This document shows, one piece after another, positions 1 to 5,453 of a stretch of 6,925 bases of DNA. Below the pieces are notes generated by a model. It worked only from the letters and a program-made list of their open reading frames with translations, was not told the DNA's origin and searched no databases. The DNA lies in contig DYNO01000171.1 of NCBI GenBank assembly GCA_020721025.1, positions 1 through 6,925 of the forward strand, in the 5' to 3' direction. The stretch is from Thiomargarita sp. Lineage in GTDB: Bacteria > Pseudomonadota > Gammaproteobacteria > Beggiatoales > Beggiatoaceae. How positions within the stretch are numbered: position 1 is the first letter of the stretch; each line of letters starts with the position of its first letter. The translations under genes were made by a program, and so were the position numbers.

Positions 1-66
1 GGAACGAGTAACTCTTTGTTTTATTTAAAATAATCTATGGCTTTGCGCGGGCACATGGGAACGAGG
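1..66. repeat. Short direct repeat GGAACGAG (1-8 and 58-65)
   Basis: The octamer GGAACGAG occurs at the window edge (1-8) and again at 58-65, where it is preceded by ATG. From memory, GGGAACGAG-type ends belong to dispersed palindromic elements (CTCGTTCCC...GGGAACGAG) common in cyanobacteria and filamentous sulfur bacteria. Here only right-hand halves are seen, with no matching CTCGTTCC left arm inside the window. These may therefore be degenerate or truncated copies, or chance. The stretch lies downstream of the minus-strand lipoprotein gene. No clear terminator hairpin and no further gene is visible in it. Confidence 0.3.
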
Positions 67-71
67 AAACT

Positions 72-410
72 TTATTTATTTTTGCGTAATTCTCGTTGTA
101 ACTGTTTATTTTTCTGTAATAAATCATCCCGTTGCTGTTGTGCTTGCGTGGTTTCTTGAACGATTTTAGCAGCGAGTTCACTGGCAACTTTGGACTGTTT
201 TTCATGAGTAATCACAAGCGTCTGGTTTTCTAACTGTTCCCACGGGATTTTTCCTTGCAATTCAGCGCGGTAGGATTGTGTTGCTGCAAAAGCTCCAACT
301 TCTACTCCAGACGGAAAAGCTACCGTTGGTTCTGATTTTATGCCGCGCGCACAACCGGCTAACGAATTGATAATCAACGTTAAAATAACCAATCGTGCGA
401 ACGTGTTCAT
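72..410 (-). CDS. Small coiled-coil lipoprotein of unknown function
   Basis: A 112-residue predicted lipoprotein that I do not recognise. Residues 1-20 are a lipoprotein signal: short positive n-region, hydrophobic core, and lipobox LAGC with the acylated cysteine at 20. The next residues are A and R, not D, so outer-membrane sorting is expected under the E. coli '+2 rule'. The mature part has a short non-repetitive segment (21-65), then a helical, glutamine-, lysine- and glutamate-rich tail (about 70-112) with coiled-coil character. It is the last gene of a minus-strand operon. Its ATG begins 4 nt after the stop of the nuclease lipoprotein (TAAACCGATG), with no strong Shine-Dalgarno, so translation is probably coupled. 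By inference it is a periplasmic partner of the nuclease, or an unrelated envelope protein sharing its transcript. The reading frame and lipobox are clear; the function is unknown. Confidence 0.8.
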   Translation of the reverse strand: MNTFARLVILTLIINSLAGCARGIKSEPTVAFPSGVEVGAFAATQSYRAELQGKIPWEQLENQTLVITHEKQSKVASELAAKIVQETTQAQQQRDDLLQKNKQLQRELRKNK

Positions 411-414
411 CGGT

Positions 415-942
415 TTAATCGGCTTCTCGCTGTTCTTTGCGCCATTCCCACGGCGTTTGATGAATGCCAGATTTTGCCCAAATCCCTAATTTTGCCGACT
501 TCGCTTGTTTTTCCAATGGCTTATATTCTGGTTTTTTGCAATAGGCATCATAAACAGCCGCATAGCCCTTCTTAACCTGTTCCATATTTAAGTTTTTGCC
601 GTCAGCGGTGAAAACTTCGCCCACCACCCGACCATAACGATCTTTACTGATTTCAGCCACCGTTACCTTGTCACCGATGATTCCACGTAAATGATCCCGC
701 GCCGCTTCTCCCCACGGAGCTTGTTTCATCTCCGGCGTGTCAATGCAATACATCCGCACCTTGGTGACATCGGCTTGTCCTGGACATTTGAGCGTGACCG
801 TGTCGCCATCATAAACCTTGGTAACTTGACATTGTTTGCTGTCGGCGAGTTCGCAGCCGGTGAGTATCGTTACCACGATACTAATGGATAAAATGGTTTT
901 CCACGGATAATTGATGAGTTTTGAAGCATTTTGAGTAAGCAT
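415..942 (-). CDS. Staphylococcal-nuclease-like (thermonuclease) lipoprotein
   Basis: A 175-residue SNase-family protein, expected to cleave DNA or RNA phosphodiester bonds with Ca2+ outside the cytoplasm. Residues 1-30 are a lipoprotein signal with lipobox LTGC (Cys30). The OB-fold nuclease domain spans about 38-156. Aligned to S. aureus nuclease, all key residues are present: Asp47 in YDGDT (Asp21), Arg63 (Arg35), Asp68-Thr-Pro-Glu71 (Asp40 and Glu43), and Arg105 in KDRYGR (Arg87). The active site therefore looks intact. The late part, K-GYA-V and the KLGIW motif at 151-155, is also typical of the family. Four further cysteines (38, 53, 66, 135) could form disulfides in the periplasm. The start is supported by AGG 8 nt before the ATG. 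The gene follows the XRE-ATPase gene by 20 nt and precedes the small lipoprotein by 4 nt. Nutrient scavenging from DNA, envelope defence and extracellular DNA turnover are all possible roles; the sequence does not choose among them. Confidence 0.9.
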   Translation of the reverse strand: MLTQNASKLINYPWKTILSISIVVTILTGCELADSKQCQVTKVYDGDTVTLKCPGQADVTKVRMYCIDTPEMKQAPWGEAARDHLRGIIGDKVTVAEISKDRYGRVVGEVFTADGKNLNMEQVKKGYAAVYDAYCKKPEYKPLEKQAKSAKLGIWAKSGIHQTPWEWRKEQREAD

Positions 943-962
943 GAGTCAAACCTGCGGCTGAA

Positions 963-2114
963 TTATTGTTCTAAAAGATAGCGATAAGGTGTGATACGAC
1001 GCAAACCTTCTTTTTTCCAACTTTCGCTGTGATCTCCTTCGTCTAAGGCGGTGAGACGGGAGTGACATAAAATTTGTAACAGTGAAGGCCATCTGCCGCT
1101 GGTTTCGAGCATCCAATCGACTTCGGATTGCACGAAAGGAATCGGTGAATTTTTAATAAAATCCAGTGCTTCCGATTCGCTGAAGGCTTCTAAATTGAAG
1201 ACATGCCCAAAAATATTGAAAAAAGGCGACGGAGTGCTGTGGCTGAATGCCAATTCTTCGGGGGGATAGTGCGAAGTGATTAAAAATCCAATCTTTCCGC
1301 CGGCATGATTGCTGCCCAAGGAACGCATTCCCCACCAAAATTGTTCGTCTAAATGTTCCGAAGTGAGACCGACGTTAATTTCATCCAATAAAATGAGCGT
1401 TGGGATTTCTAAATATTGATCAATAATTTCCATAAACCCAATAAAATCGCAAGGTTCTGGCAGGGGCAAATCGAGTTCATTCAAAATGTAGCGCAACAGG
1501 GATTCTTGATAACACATGCGCGGGTCTTGAAAATCGACAAATACCCATTGATAGCCGGGAATGAGCCAGTTGTTACGTTGTCCCGCGCGCAGTTCTTCTT
1601 TCGGTGTATCAATGATATGACGCAGATAGTGCAGTAACGAAGTTTTGCCGCTACGTTTCAATCCCACAACGGCGATATGTTGCAAGGGCATACACCGCCA
1701 TACGTCAAAAATGCGTCTGAGAATTTGTTCACGTCCGAAAAATTGGCGTGGTTCAGTGATCGGGGGACCAATCACGAAATGGCTGCGACTGATTGAGGTG
1801 ACAATAGGTATCGAAGAAGAAGGCATAGAAATTTGAGTTGTTGGGGGCGGTGCAAAACCAGCGGCTAACAAAAATTCATCTCGTTCAGTATTGGATAAAT
1901 TTAAATATTCGGCACAGCGCAACACATCACTCCGTTGGCGCGGGTGAGTAACCGTTCCCTTTATCCAACGCGCAAGGGTGTCTCGACTGATTTCAATTTG
2001 TTGCGCTAACTCAGCATGATCCACGCGATTGCGCTGCATATAGGTGACGAGTAGTTCTGCAAAAGTTGGTGTCGAAGCGGGATACCCTTTTGCCATAGAT
2101 ACTAAGTGGGACAT
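963..2114 (-). CDS. XRE-type HTH protein fused to a STAND-like P-loop ATPase
   Basis: A 383-residue predicted cytoplasmic regulator or ATPase. Residues about 17-72 form an XRE/Cro-like helix-turn-helix (core AELAQQ...SRDTLARWIKG at 35-53), with the LSNTERDEFLLAAGF tail common in such regulators. A proline/serine linker (88-118) leads to an NTPase domain. That domain opens with FFGRE (125-129), has Walker A GLKRSGKT (151-158) and Walker B TLILLDE (239-245), and a sensor-like strand ending ITS at 279-281. A helical or winged-helix-like tail runs from 310 to 383. From memory this architecture is frequent in Chloroflexi and sulfur-oxidising gammaproteobacteria but is not characterised. There is no C-terminal sensor repeat or effector domain, so it is short for a STAND protein. 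The ATG at 2114 is preferred over Met7 because AGG lies about 7 nt upstream; Met7 has no such site. It heads the operon with the two lipoproteins and is divergent from the gene at 2316. Autoregulation or control of its neighbours is inference. Confidence 0.87.
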   Translation of the reverse strand: MSHLVSMAKGYPASTPTFAELLVTYMQRNRVDHAELAQQIEISRDTLARWIKGTVTHPRQRSDVLRCAEYLNLSNTERDEFLLAAGFAPPPTTQISMPSSSIPIVTSISRSHFVIGPPITEPRQFFGREQILRRIFDVWRCMPLQHIAVVGLKRSGKTSLLHYLRHIIDTPKEELRAGQRNNWLIPGYQWVFVDFQDPRMCYQESLLRYILNELDLPLPEPCDFIGFMEIIDQYLEIPTLILLDEINVGLTSEHLDEQFWWGMRSLGSNHAGGKIGFLITSHYPPEELAFSHSTPSPFFNIFGHVFNLEAFSESEALDFIKNSPIPFVQSEVDWMLETSGRWPSLLQILCHSRLTALDEGDHSESWKKEGLRRITPYRYLLEQ

Positions 2115-2198
2115 AATTTGCCTGTACTTGAGTAATTAGGAAAAAATTTTTAAATCAACACGCAAAACGCATATCTTCGCGCCTAGTTTTTGCTAAAC

Positions 2199-2208
2199 TT
2201 AACGTTAA
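2199..2208. promoter_or_regulatory. Perfect 10-bp palindrome TTAACGTTAA in the divergent intergenic region
   Basis: TTAACGTTAA is a perfect palindrome between the divergent XRE-ATPase gene (start 2114) and the secreted-protein gene (start 2316). Its position, next to a gene for an HTH protein, makes it a candidate operator. It is short and AT-rich, so chance is not excluded. No convincing -35/-10 pair could be fixed for either divergent gene around it. Confidence 0.25.
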
Positions 2209-2211
2209 TGA

Positions 2212-2285
2212 ACTTGTAGTTTCATTGCTACAGGTGAACCAGTGTTATCCATGAGTATTGTACATTGTCATGCGATGGATAGCAC
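2212..2285 (+). promoter_or_regulatory. Two tandem hairpins in the putative 5' leader of the gene at 2316
   Basis: Hairpin 1 pairs ACTTGTAG (2212-2219) with CTACAGGT (2228-2235), 8 bp including one T-G, around an 8-nt loop. Hairpin 2 pairs GTGTTATCCAT (2242-2252) with ATGGATAGCAC (2275-2285), 11 bp with a single T-G wobble, around a 22-nt loop. It is followed by the T-rich run GTTTTCATTTATTTT and then the ribosome binding site AGAGGAG (2301-2307), 8 nt before the ATG. The pairing is read directly from the sequence. A role as structured leader, attenuator or protein-binding site is inference, as is the assumption that transcription begins upstream of 2212. Confidence 0.4.
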
Positions 2286-2315
2286 GTTTTCATTTATTTT
2301 AGAGGAGTAATTTCT

Positions 2316-3014
2316 ATGTTACGGTTAGTGGTATTTTTATTATGCACTTGGGTTGGTATGGTGCAAGCGGCTGAATTGGTGGTGATTCGCTCGACTCACG
2401 AGAGTTTACTCGCCAAGGGTGACATTCTTAATACACAGGCGATGGTGAATTTACCTGCGAATGCGGAAATCACGGTGGTTTTTGACAGTGGTAATCCGTT
2501 GACGTTGAAAGGTCCCTATCAAGGCAAATTAGCCGACCCCACACCCGGCAGCAAGCCAACCCCTCAATTGGTTGCAGACCTGTCGCATTTTGTTCGTAAA
2601 GATGTAACTGTTCGAGGTGAAGCTGAGACTCGTGATTTATGGTCGATAGATGTGGATAGTAACCGGCGTAATTATTGTGTTGCATCTAGCGAAAAAATCA
2701 ACTTGTCTCGTCCTGCCAACGACAGTAGCACCGCCAGTACCGTGATTTTAAAGCATAAAACCAGCGGGCAACAGGTACAACTGACATTTACCGCCAATCA
2801 AACTAACCTAACGTGGCCTACAACCGCGTTACCTGTCATTTTTGGGGATACTTATACCCTAGATATGAAAACGTTGCGTGGGCGGTCGAGTTTCAAGAAA
2901 TTGGTATTATATCAGTTACCTACCGATCTTCCGACCAAGTCGCATCAAGTGGTGTGGATGGTGGGCAAGGGATGCACAACGCAAGCAGGTACATTGCTCG
3001 TAAGTTTACGTTGA
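2316..3014 (+). CDS. Secreted FecR-like protein of unknown function
   Basis: A 232-residue predicted periplasmic protein and the only plus-strand gene here. Residues 1-18 are a Sec signal peptide (MLRL, hydrophobic core, cleavage likely after VQA). Residues about 20-70 resemble the FecR-type beta module: GD-L near 35, then LPANAEITVVFDSG and LTLKGPY, the pattern of proteins that set a threshold on a glycan- or envelope-exposed beta domain. A conserved-looking second half follows, with W109, C121, SRP (131-133), LTWP (165-168), a LYQLPTDLP segment (198-206) and WMVGKGCTTQAGTLL (214-228). The mature protein has exactly two cysteines, 121 and 220, well placed for one disulfide. From memory, proteins of this shape occur near CHASE2 or caspase-like genes in proteobacteria, but no such neighbour is seen. 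The start is firm: AGAGGAG lies 8 nt before the ATG. It converges on tatC. The exact function is unknown. Confidence 0.85.
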   Translation: MLRLVVFLLCTWVGMVQAAELVVIRSTHESLLAKGDILNTQAMVNLPANAEITVVFDSGNPLTLKGPYQGKLADPTPGSKPTPQLVADLSHFVRKDVTVRGEAETRDLWSIDVDSNRRNYCVASSEKINLSRPANDSSTASTVILKHKTSGQQVQLTFTANQTNLTWPTTALPVIFGDTYTLDMKTLRGRSSFKKLVLYQLPTDLPTKSHQVVWMVGKGCTTQAGTLLVSLR

Positions 3015-3018
3015 TTTT

Positions 3019-3063
3019 AAAAATTCAAACCTGTCAAGTTTCTGAAACACCTGACAGGTTTAA
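3019..3063 (-). terminator. Candidate terminator of the his-tat operon (repeat copy 1 plus T-run)
   Basis: Read on the minus strand, the 9-10 bp stem AAACCTGTCA/TGACAGGTTT (3061-3027) is followed by TTTGAATTTTTAA, a U-rich tail lying about 70-105 nt after the tatC stop. Copy 2 on the same strand is followed by TTTGAAAGATC and fits less well. No equally good U-tract follows either palindrome on the plus strand, so termination of the gene at 2316 is less clear. The terminator role is inferred from shape alone. Confidence 0.4.
3026..3063. repeat. Palindromic repeat, copy 1
   Basis: AAACCTGTC (3027-3035) is the exact reverse complement of GACAGGTTT (3053-3061), extended by an inner A-T pair. Inside the loop a second inverted repeat, GTTTC (3038-3042) and GAAAC (3044-3048), is nested. 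The unit is CAAACCTGTC...GACAGGTTTAA, 38 bp, and recurs as copy 2 at 3087. On the minus strand this hairpin is followed by TTTGAATTTTT, so it could also act as the rho-independent terminator of the tat operon. From memory, AAACCTGACAGGTTT-type palindromes are dispersed in several bacterial groups. Confidence 0.8.
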
Positions 3064-3086
3064 AGCAATCAATTTTCCTGATCTTT

Positions 3087-3122
3087 CAAACCTGTCGAGT
3101 TTCAGAAACCTGACAGGTTTAA
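3087..3122. repeat. Palindromic repeat, copy 2
   Basis: AAACCTGTC (3088-3096) pairs perfectly with GACAGGTTT (3112-3120), with nested GTTTC (3099-3103) and GAAAC (3105-3109). The 36-bp unit differs from copy 1 by two substitutions (A/G and T/A) and a missing AC dinucleotide in the loop. The copies are separated by 23 bp. The arms are identical while the differences lie in the loop, as expected if pairing is conserved. It ends 7 nt before the tatC stop codon. Confidence 0.8.
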
Positions 3123-3129
3123 CCATCAA

Positions 3130-3990
3130 TTAAGGTTCAGATTTATCTTTCTTATCCAACTGTGCCAATTTTTGATTCAACGCATTCAATTCCTGAGTTG
3201 CCAAATCGGTGCCCTTCTGATTATTCGCAGCTTCCTCTTCTTGCTCACGCTGTTGTTTCTTCGCCATGATAATTCGAGAGAAAAACACGCCCACTTCAAA
3301 TAGCAACCACATCGGCACGGCTAATAACGTTTGCGAAAACACATCCGGCGGCGTTAAAAACATCGCAATGGTAAATGCGCCGACGATGATGTAGGGACGT
3401 TTTTCGATCAATCCATCGGGCGTAACAATTCCCGTCCATACCAGTAAAATAGTTGCAATGGGAATTTCAAAAGTGATTCCAAACGCAAAAAATAGCAGCA
3501 GCACAAAATCCAAATATCGCCCAATATCCGTCATCATTGCCACACCCACCGGTGTAGTGTAAAGCATGAAGCCGAAAACGACCGGGAAAACAATAAAATA
3601 AGCGAATAACATGCCGGTGTAAAACAAAAAAATGCTTGATACCAACAAGGGCAGCATCAATTCCCGCTCAGTTTTATACAAACCGGGCGCGATAAACTCC
3701 CAAAAGTGATATAAAATAATCGGCATGGAAATGAAGATCGATAACACCAACACCAATTTCATGGGGACAAAGAACGGCGATGCCACATCAATTGCAATCA
3801 TCTGCGTCCCTGCCGGCATGAAGCGTAACAACGGATGGGCAATCCACGTAAACAGATGATTTGCAAACGATATAAGCACCAAGAAAATTAAAAATACCGA
3901 CAACACAATTTGCAATAAACGTTGTCGCAACTCCAACAGATGGGCAATAAACGACATTTCCTGCCCGTCGGGATCATTTGCAGTAGCCAT
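3130..3990 (-). CDS. tatC: Sec-independent protein translocase TatC
   Basis: TatC is the multi-spanning receptor of the twin-arginine translocase in the inner membrane. With TatB it binds the RR signal peptide of folded cargo. The 286-residue protein shows the family hallmarks: HLLELRQRL at 17-25, the first periplasmic loop ending in the FWEFIAPGL motif (96-104) with Glu108 after it, and FEIP at 174-177 with Glu175 matching E. coli Glu170. The late LTPPD motif is at 212-216. Six hydrophobic spans are visible (about 26-44, 76-98, 111-136, 158-182, 198-212, 218-236). A charged, Gln/Glu/Lys-rich tail of about 45 residues (243-286) with helical character extends beyond the last span, longer than in E. 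coli TatC (258 residues). The gene starts 6 nt after the tatB stop (TAAAGAAATATG) with a weak Shine-Dalgarno, suggesting translational coupling. It is the last gene of the operon. Confidence 0.98.
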   Translation of the reverse strand: MATANDPDGQEMSFIAHLLELRQRLLQIVLSVFLIFLVLISFANHLFTWIAHPLLRFMPAGTQMIAIDVASPFFVPMKLVLVLSIFISMPIILYHFWEFIAPGLYKTERELMLPLLVSSIFLFYTGMLFAYFIVFPVVFGFMLYTTPVGVAMMTDIGRYLDFVLLLFFAFGITFEIPIATILLVWTGIVTPDGLIEKRPYIIVGAFTIAMFLTPPDVFSQTLLAVPMWLLFEVGVFFSRIIMAKKQQREQEEEAANNQKGTDLATQELNALNQKLAQLDKKDKSEP

Positions 3991-3996
3991 ATTTCT

Positions 3997-4389
3997 TTAA
4001 CGAGACTCGGGGGGTTGAAGTGGGGTTAAAGAAGTTGGGGTGGGAGCAGGTAAAGTTTCTGTGGGATTTACCTGGGCTGACAATTCCCGCAGCTCGCTAT
4101 TGACTGAATCTTTGAGTTCGGTGAATGGTCGTTTTAAATCTTCTAATTCACTCTTGGTATCACGCAAAAATTCATATAATTCCGTTTGTTCGCTTTGCTT
4201 TATTGTCTCTTTAATTTCCTGCAAGCGCAATTCCCGATCAATATCCTGCTGCACGGTCTGAATCAAACGCCGAATTCTCCCGACCCATTTTCCCGCGGTG
4301 CGCGCCGCCTCTGGCAACTTTTCTGGTCCAAAAACCAACAAAGCTACCAGCAGAATCATCGTGATTTCCCAAAAACTAACGTCAAGCAT
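3997..4389 (-). CDS. tatB: Sec-independent protein translocase TatB
   Basis: TatB partners TatC in the signal-peptide-binding complex at the inner membrane. The 130-residue protein starts MLDVSFWE, with Glu8 matching the conserved Glu8 of E. coli TatB. A single transmembrane helix (about 6-20) ends in the FGPEKLP hinge (20-26), whose Gly-Pro pair separates TatB from TatA. An amphipathic helix (about 27-45) and a long charged helical stretch (46-105) follow, then a proline/threonine-rich tail (109-130). It is shorter than E. coli TatB (171 residues), mostly in the tail. The gene lies 50 nt after tatA. No Shine-Dalgarno is seen at the usual distance; a hairpin occupies that position instead, so low expression relative to tatA is likely. 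This is inference, though the ratio agrees with E. coli practice. Confidence 0.96.
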   Translation of the reverse strand: MLDVSFWEITMILLVALLVFGPEKLPEAARTAGKWVGRIRRLIQTVQQDIDRELRLQEIKETIKQSEQTELYEFLRDTKSELEDLKRPFTELKDSVNSELRELSAQVNPTETLPAPTPTSLTPLQPPESR

Positions 4390-4396
4390 TATTTTT

Positions 4397-4411
4397 TTAA
4401 CCCGCGGTTAA
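4397..4411 (-). promoter_or_regulatory. Hairpin immediately upstream of the tatB start
   Basis: On the minus strand the mRNA reads TTAACC-GCG-GGTTAA, a perfect 6-bp stem with a 3-nt loop ending 7 nt before the tatB ATG. A U-run upstream (rc of 4415-4420) can pair with the A-run between hairpin and start, extending the structure toward the start codon across a CCA bulge. The region where a Shine-Dalgarno should lie is inside the stem and holds only GGG. It therefore probably limits initiation at tatB. It has no following U-tract on the minus strand, so it is not a standard terminator. Confidence 0.5.
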
Positions 4412-4439
4412 TGGAAAAAAATTATCGGTCAAGCGACGA

Positions 4440-4715
4440 TTACACACGATGATTGCTATCTTGACGGTGGGTGACTTGTCCTTCAATCACCACATGCGCT
4501 TTTTCAGGGTTCACGGGTTGCGCGGCGACCACAGGCTGTTGCGCTGGCGGTGCTTCAGCCACTTCTTCTTTATCTTTTTCTGGCGAATTCATCGCACTTT
4601 TAAAATTCTTGATTGCGCTACCCAAGTCAGCACCCACATTACGCAGTTTTTTCGTGCCAAATACCAAAACAACTATCAGTAAGGTCAATAGTAAATGTGA
4701 TACGCTAAAGCCCAT
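4440..4715 (-). CDS. tatA: Sec-independent protein translocase TatA
   Basis: TatA oligomerises at the TatBC complex to form the transport path for folded RR-signal proteins. The 91-residue protein has one short transmembrane helix (about 5-18), the hinge FGTKKLR (19-25) and the amphipathic helix NVGADLGSAIKNFKSAM (26-42), all diagnostic of TatA. An acidic, alanine/proline-rich cytoplasmic tail follows. The conserved polar residue near the start of the helix (Gln8 in E. coli) appears to be His7 here; polar residues vary at this site across the family. The start is well supported: GAGG (4721-4724 on the plus strand) lies 5 nt before the ATG in GCGAGGAAAACATG, the strongest Shine-Dalgarno of the operon. 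The gene follows the HIT gene by 11 nt and precedes tatB by 50 nt. Confidence 0.97.
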   Translation of the reverse strand: MGFSVSHLLLTLLIVVLVFGTKKLRNVGADLGSAIKNFKSAMNSPEKDKEEVAEAPPAQQPVVAAQPVNPEKAHVVIEGQVTHRQDSNHRV

Positions 4716-4726
4716 GTTTTCCTCGC

Positions 4727-5068
4727 TTATCCAGCAGATTTTTTACCGCCAAGTAGATGAATATGTAAATGAAATACCACTTGCCCGCCGCCCGCACCGG
4801 TATTGATGACGGTACGAAAACCATCGTTTAAGCCGTGCTGTTTCGCCAATTTGGGCAATAAACGCAACATGTGGGCAAGCAGTTTATCATGTTTTTCTTC
4901 AAGTTCGTTAAGACTAACAATGTGCTCACGCGGGACGAGCAGTAAATGCACTGGAGCTTGAGGATGAATATCTCGAAAAACGATCACTTCCTCATCGCTA
5001 TAGACTTGATCTGAGGGAAGTTTACCGGTGATAATTTTACAAAAAAGGCAATTAGGGTCATGGTTCAT
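4727..5068 (-). CDS. hinT: HIT-family (HinT-like) purine nucleoside phosphoramidase
   Basis: A 113-residue histidine-triad hydrolase of the HINT branch, expected to cleave AMP-lysine and other phosphoramidates in the cytoplasm. The triad HLHIH at 100-104 is intact, with His102 the expected nucleophile, followed by LLGG. The N-terminal CLFCKI (Cys7, Cys10), PREHI (47-51), and NTGAGGGQ (89-96) are all typical. Cys7 and Cys10 with His49 and His100 could hold zinc, as in some bacterial HIT proteins. Length matches the family. The gene sits between hisE (51 nt upstream) and tatA (11 nt downstream). This arrangement recurs in some gamma- and betaproteobacteria, so its presence is probably linkage by operon, not a step of either pathway. 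No clear Shine-Dalgarno precedes the ATG. Confidence 0.94.
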   Translation of the reverse strand: MNHDPNCLFCKIITGKLPSDQVYSDEEVIVFRDIHPQAPVHLLLVPREHIVSLNELEEKHDKLLAHMLRLLPKLAKQHGLNDGFRTVINTGAGGGQVVFHLHIHLLGGKKSAG

Positions 5069-5119
5069 AAGATGAGATTTTCAAAATTTGTTAAAGTGAT
5101 TTCGATCAAGTATTCTAAA

Positions 5120-5443
5120 TCAGGAAGTTTGGCGTTGGGCTTTTTCTTGTAACCCGGATAAACCAAAACGGCGATCTAATTCTTGTAATACTAAGTCATG
5201 ACTGATATTTTGATGCGCGAGCAAGACGAGACAGTGAAACCACAAATCCGCCATTTCATAAACAATCTGTTGAGCTTCGCCATTTTTCGCAGCGATCACC
5301 GTTTCTGTGGCTTCTTCACCAATTTTTTTCAAAATAGTATCCAAACCTTTCGCATACAAACTTGAAACATAAGAAGATTTTGCATCTACCTGTTTACGTT
5401 GTTCCAACACTTCCGCCAACCGTTGCAAGATATCTTGATTCAC
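5120..5443 (-). CDS. hisE: Phosphoribosyl-ATP diphosphatase HisE (GTG start)
   Basis: HisE hydrolyses phosphoribosyl-ATP to phosphoribosyl-AMP and pyrophosphate, the second step of histidine synthesis, in the cytoplasm. It is an all-alpha MazG-like fold. Counted from the GTG, the 107-residue protein has SSYVSSLYAKG (23-33), KKIGEEATE (39-47) with the metal-binding acidic residues, and the EMADLWFH helix (63-70). The frame is open up to an ATG at 5584, but that would overlap hisI by 131 nt in another frame and add 47 residues unlike HisE. The GTG at 5443 gives the usual length and lies 10 nt after the hisI stop, where the stop itself overlaps a GTGAG Shine-Dalgarno-like sequence. HisE is separate here, not fused to HisI as in enterobacteria; the separate form is common in pseudomonads and many other proteobacteria. 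Confidence 0.95.
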   Translation of the reverse strand: MNQDILQRLAEVLEQRKQVDAKSSYVSSLYAKGLDTILKKIGEEATETVIAAKNGEAQQIVYEMADLWFHCLVLLAHQNISHDLVLQELDRRFGLSGLQEKAQRQTS

Positions 5444-5453
5444 AGAAAAATTC

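Noticed and set aside
1153..1836. Open frames inside the XRE-ATPase gene on either strand
   Set aside because: They are shadows of a gene with intact HTH, Walker A and Walker B motifs.
3026..3122. CRISPR array
   Set aside because: There are only two units, each internally palindromic, with a 23-bp gap and no cas gene; this is a paired palindrome, not an array.
2813..3133. Plus-strand open frame overlapping the 3' part of the secreted gene and both repeats
   Set aside because: It lies in another frame of a well-supported gene with a signal peptide and strong ribosome binding site, and its second half just translates the palindromes.
4040..4806. Plus-strand open frames opposite tatA, tatB and the HIT gene
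   Set aside because: They are antisense to clear conserved genes and show cysteine/serine-rich or low-quality translations with no motif.
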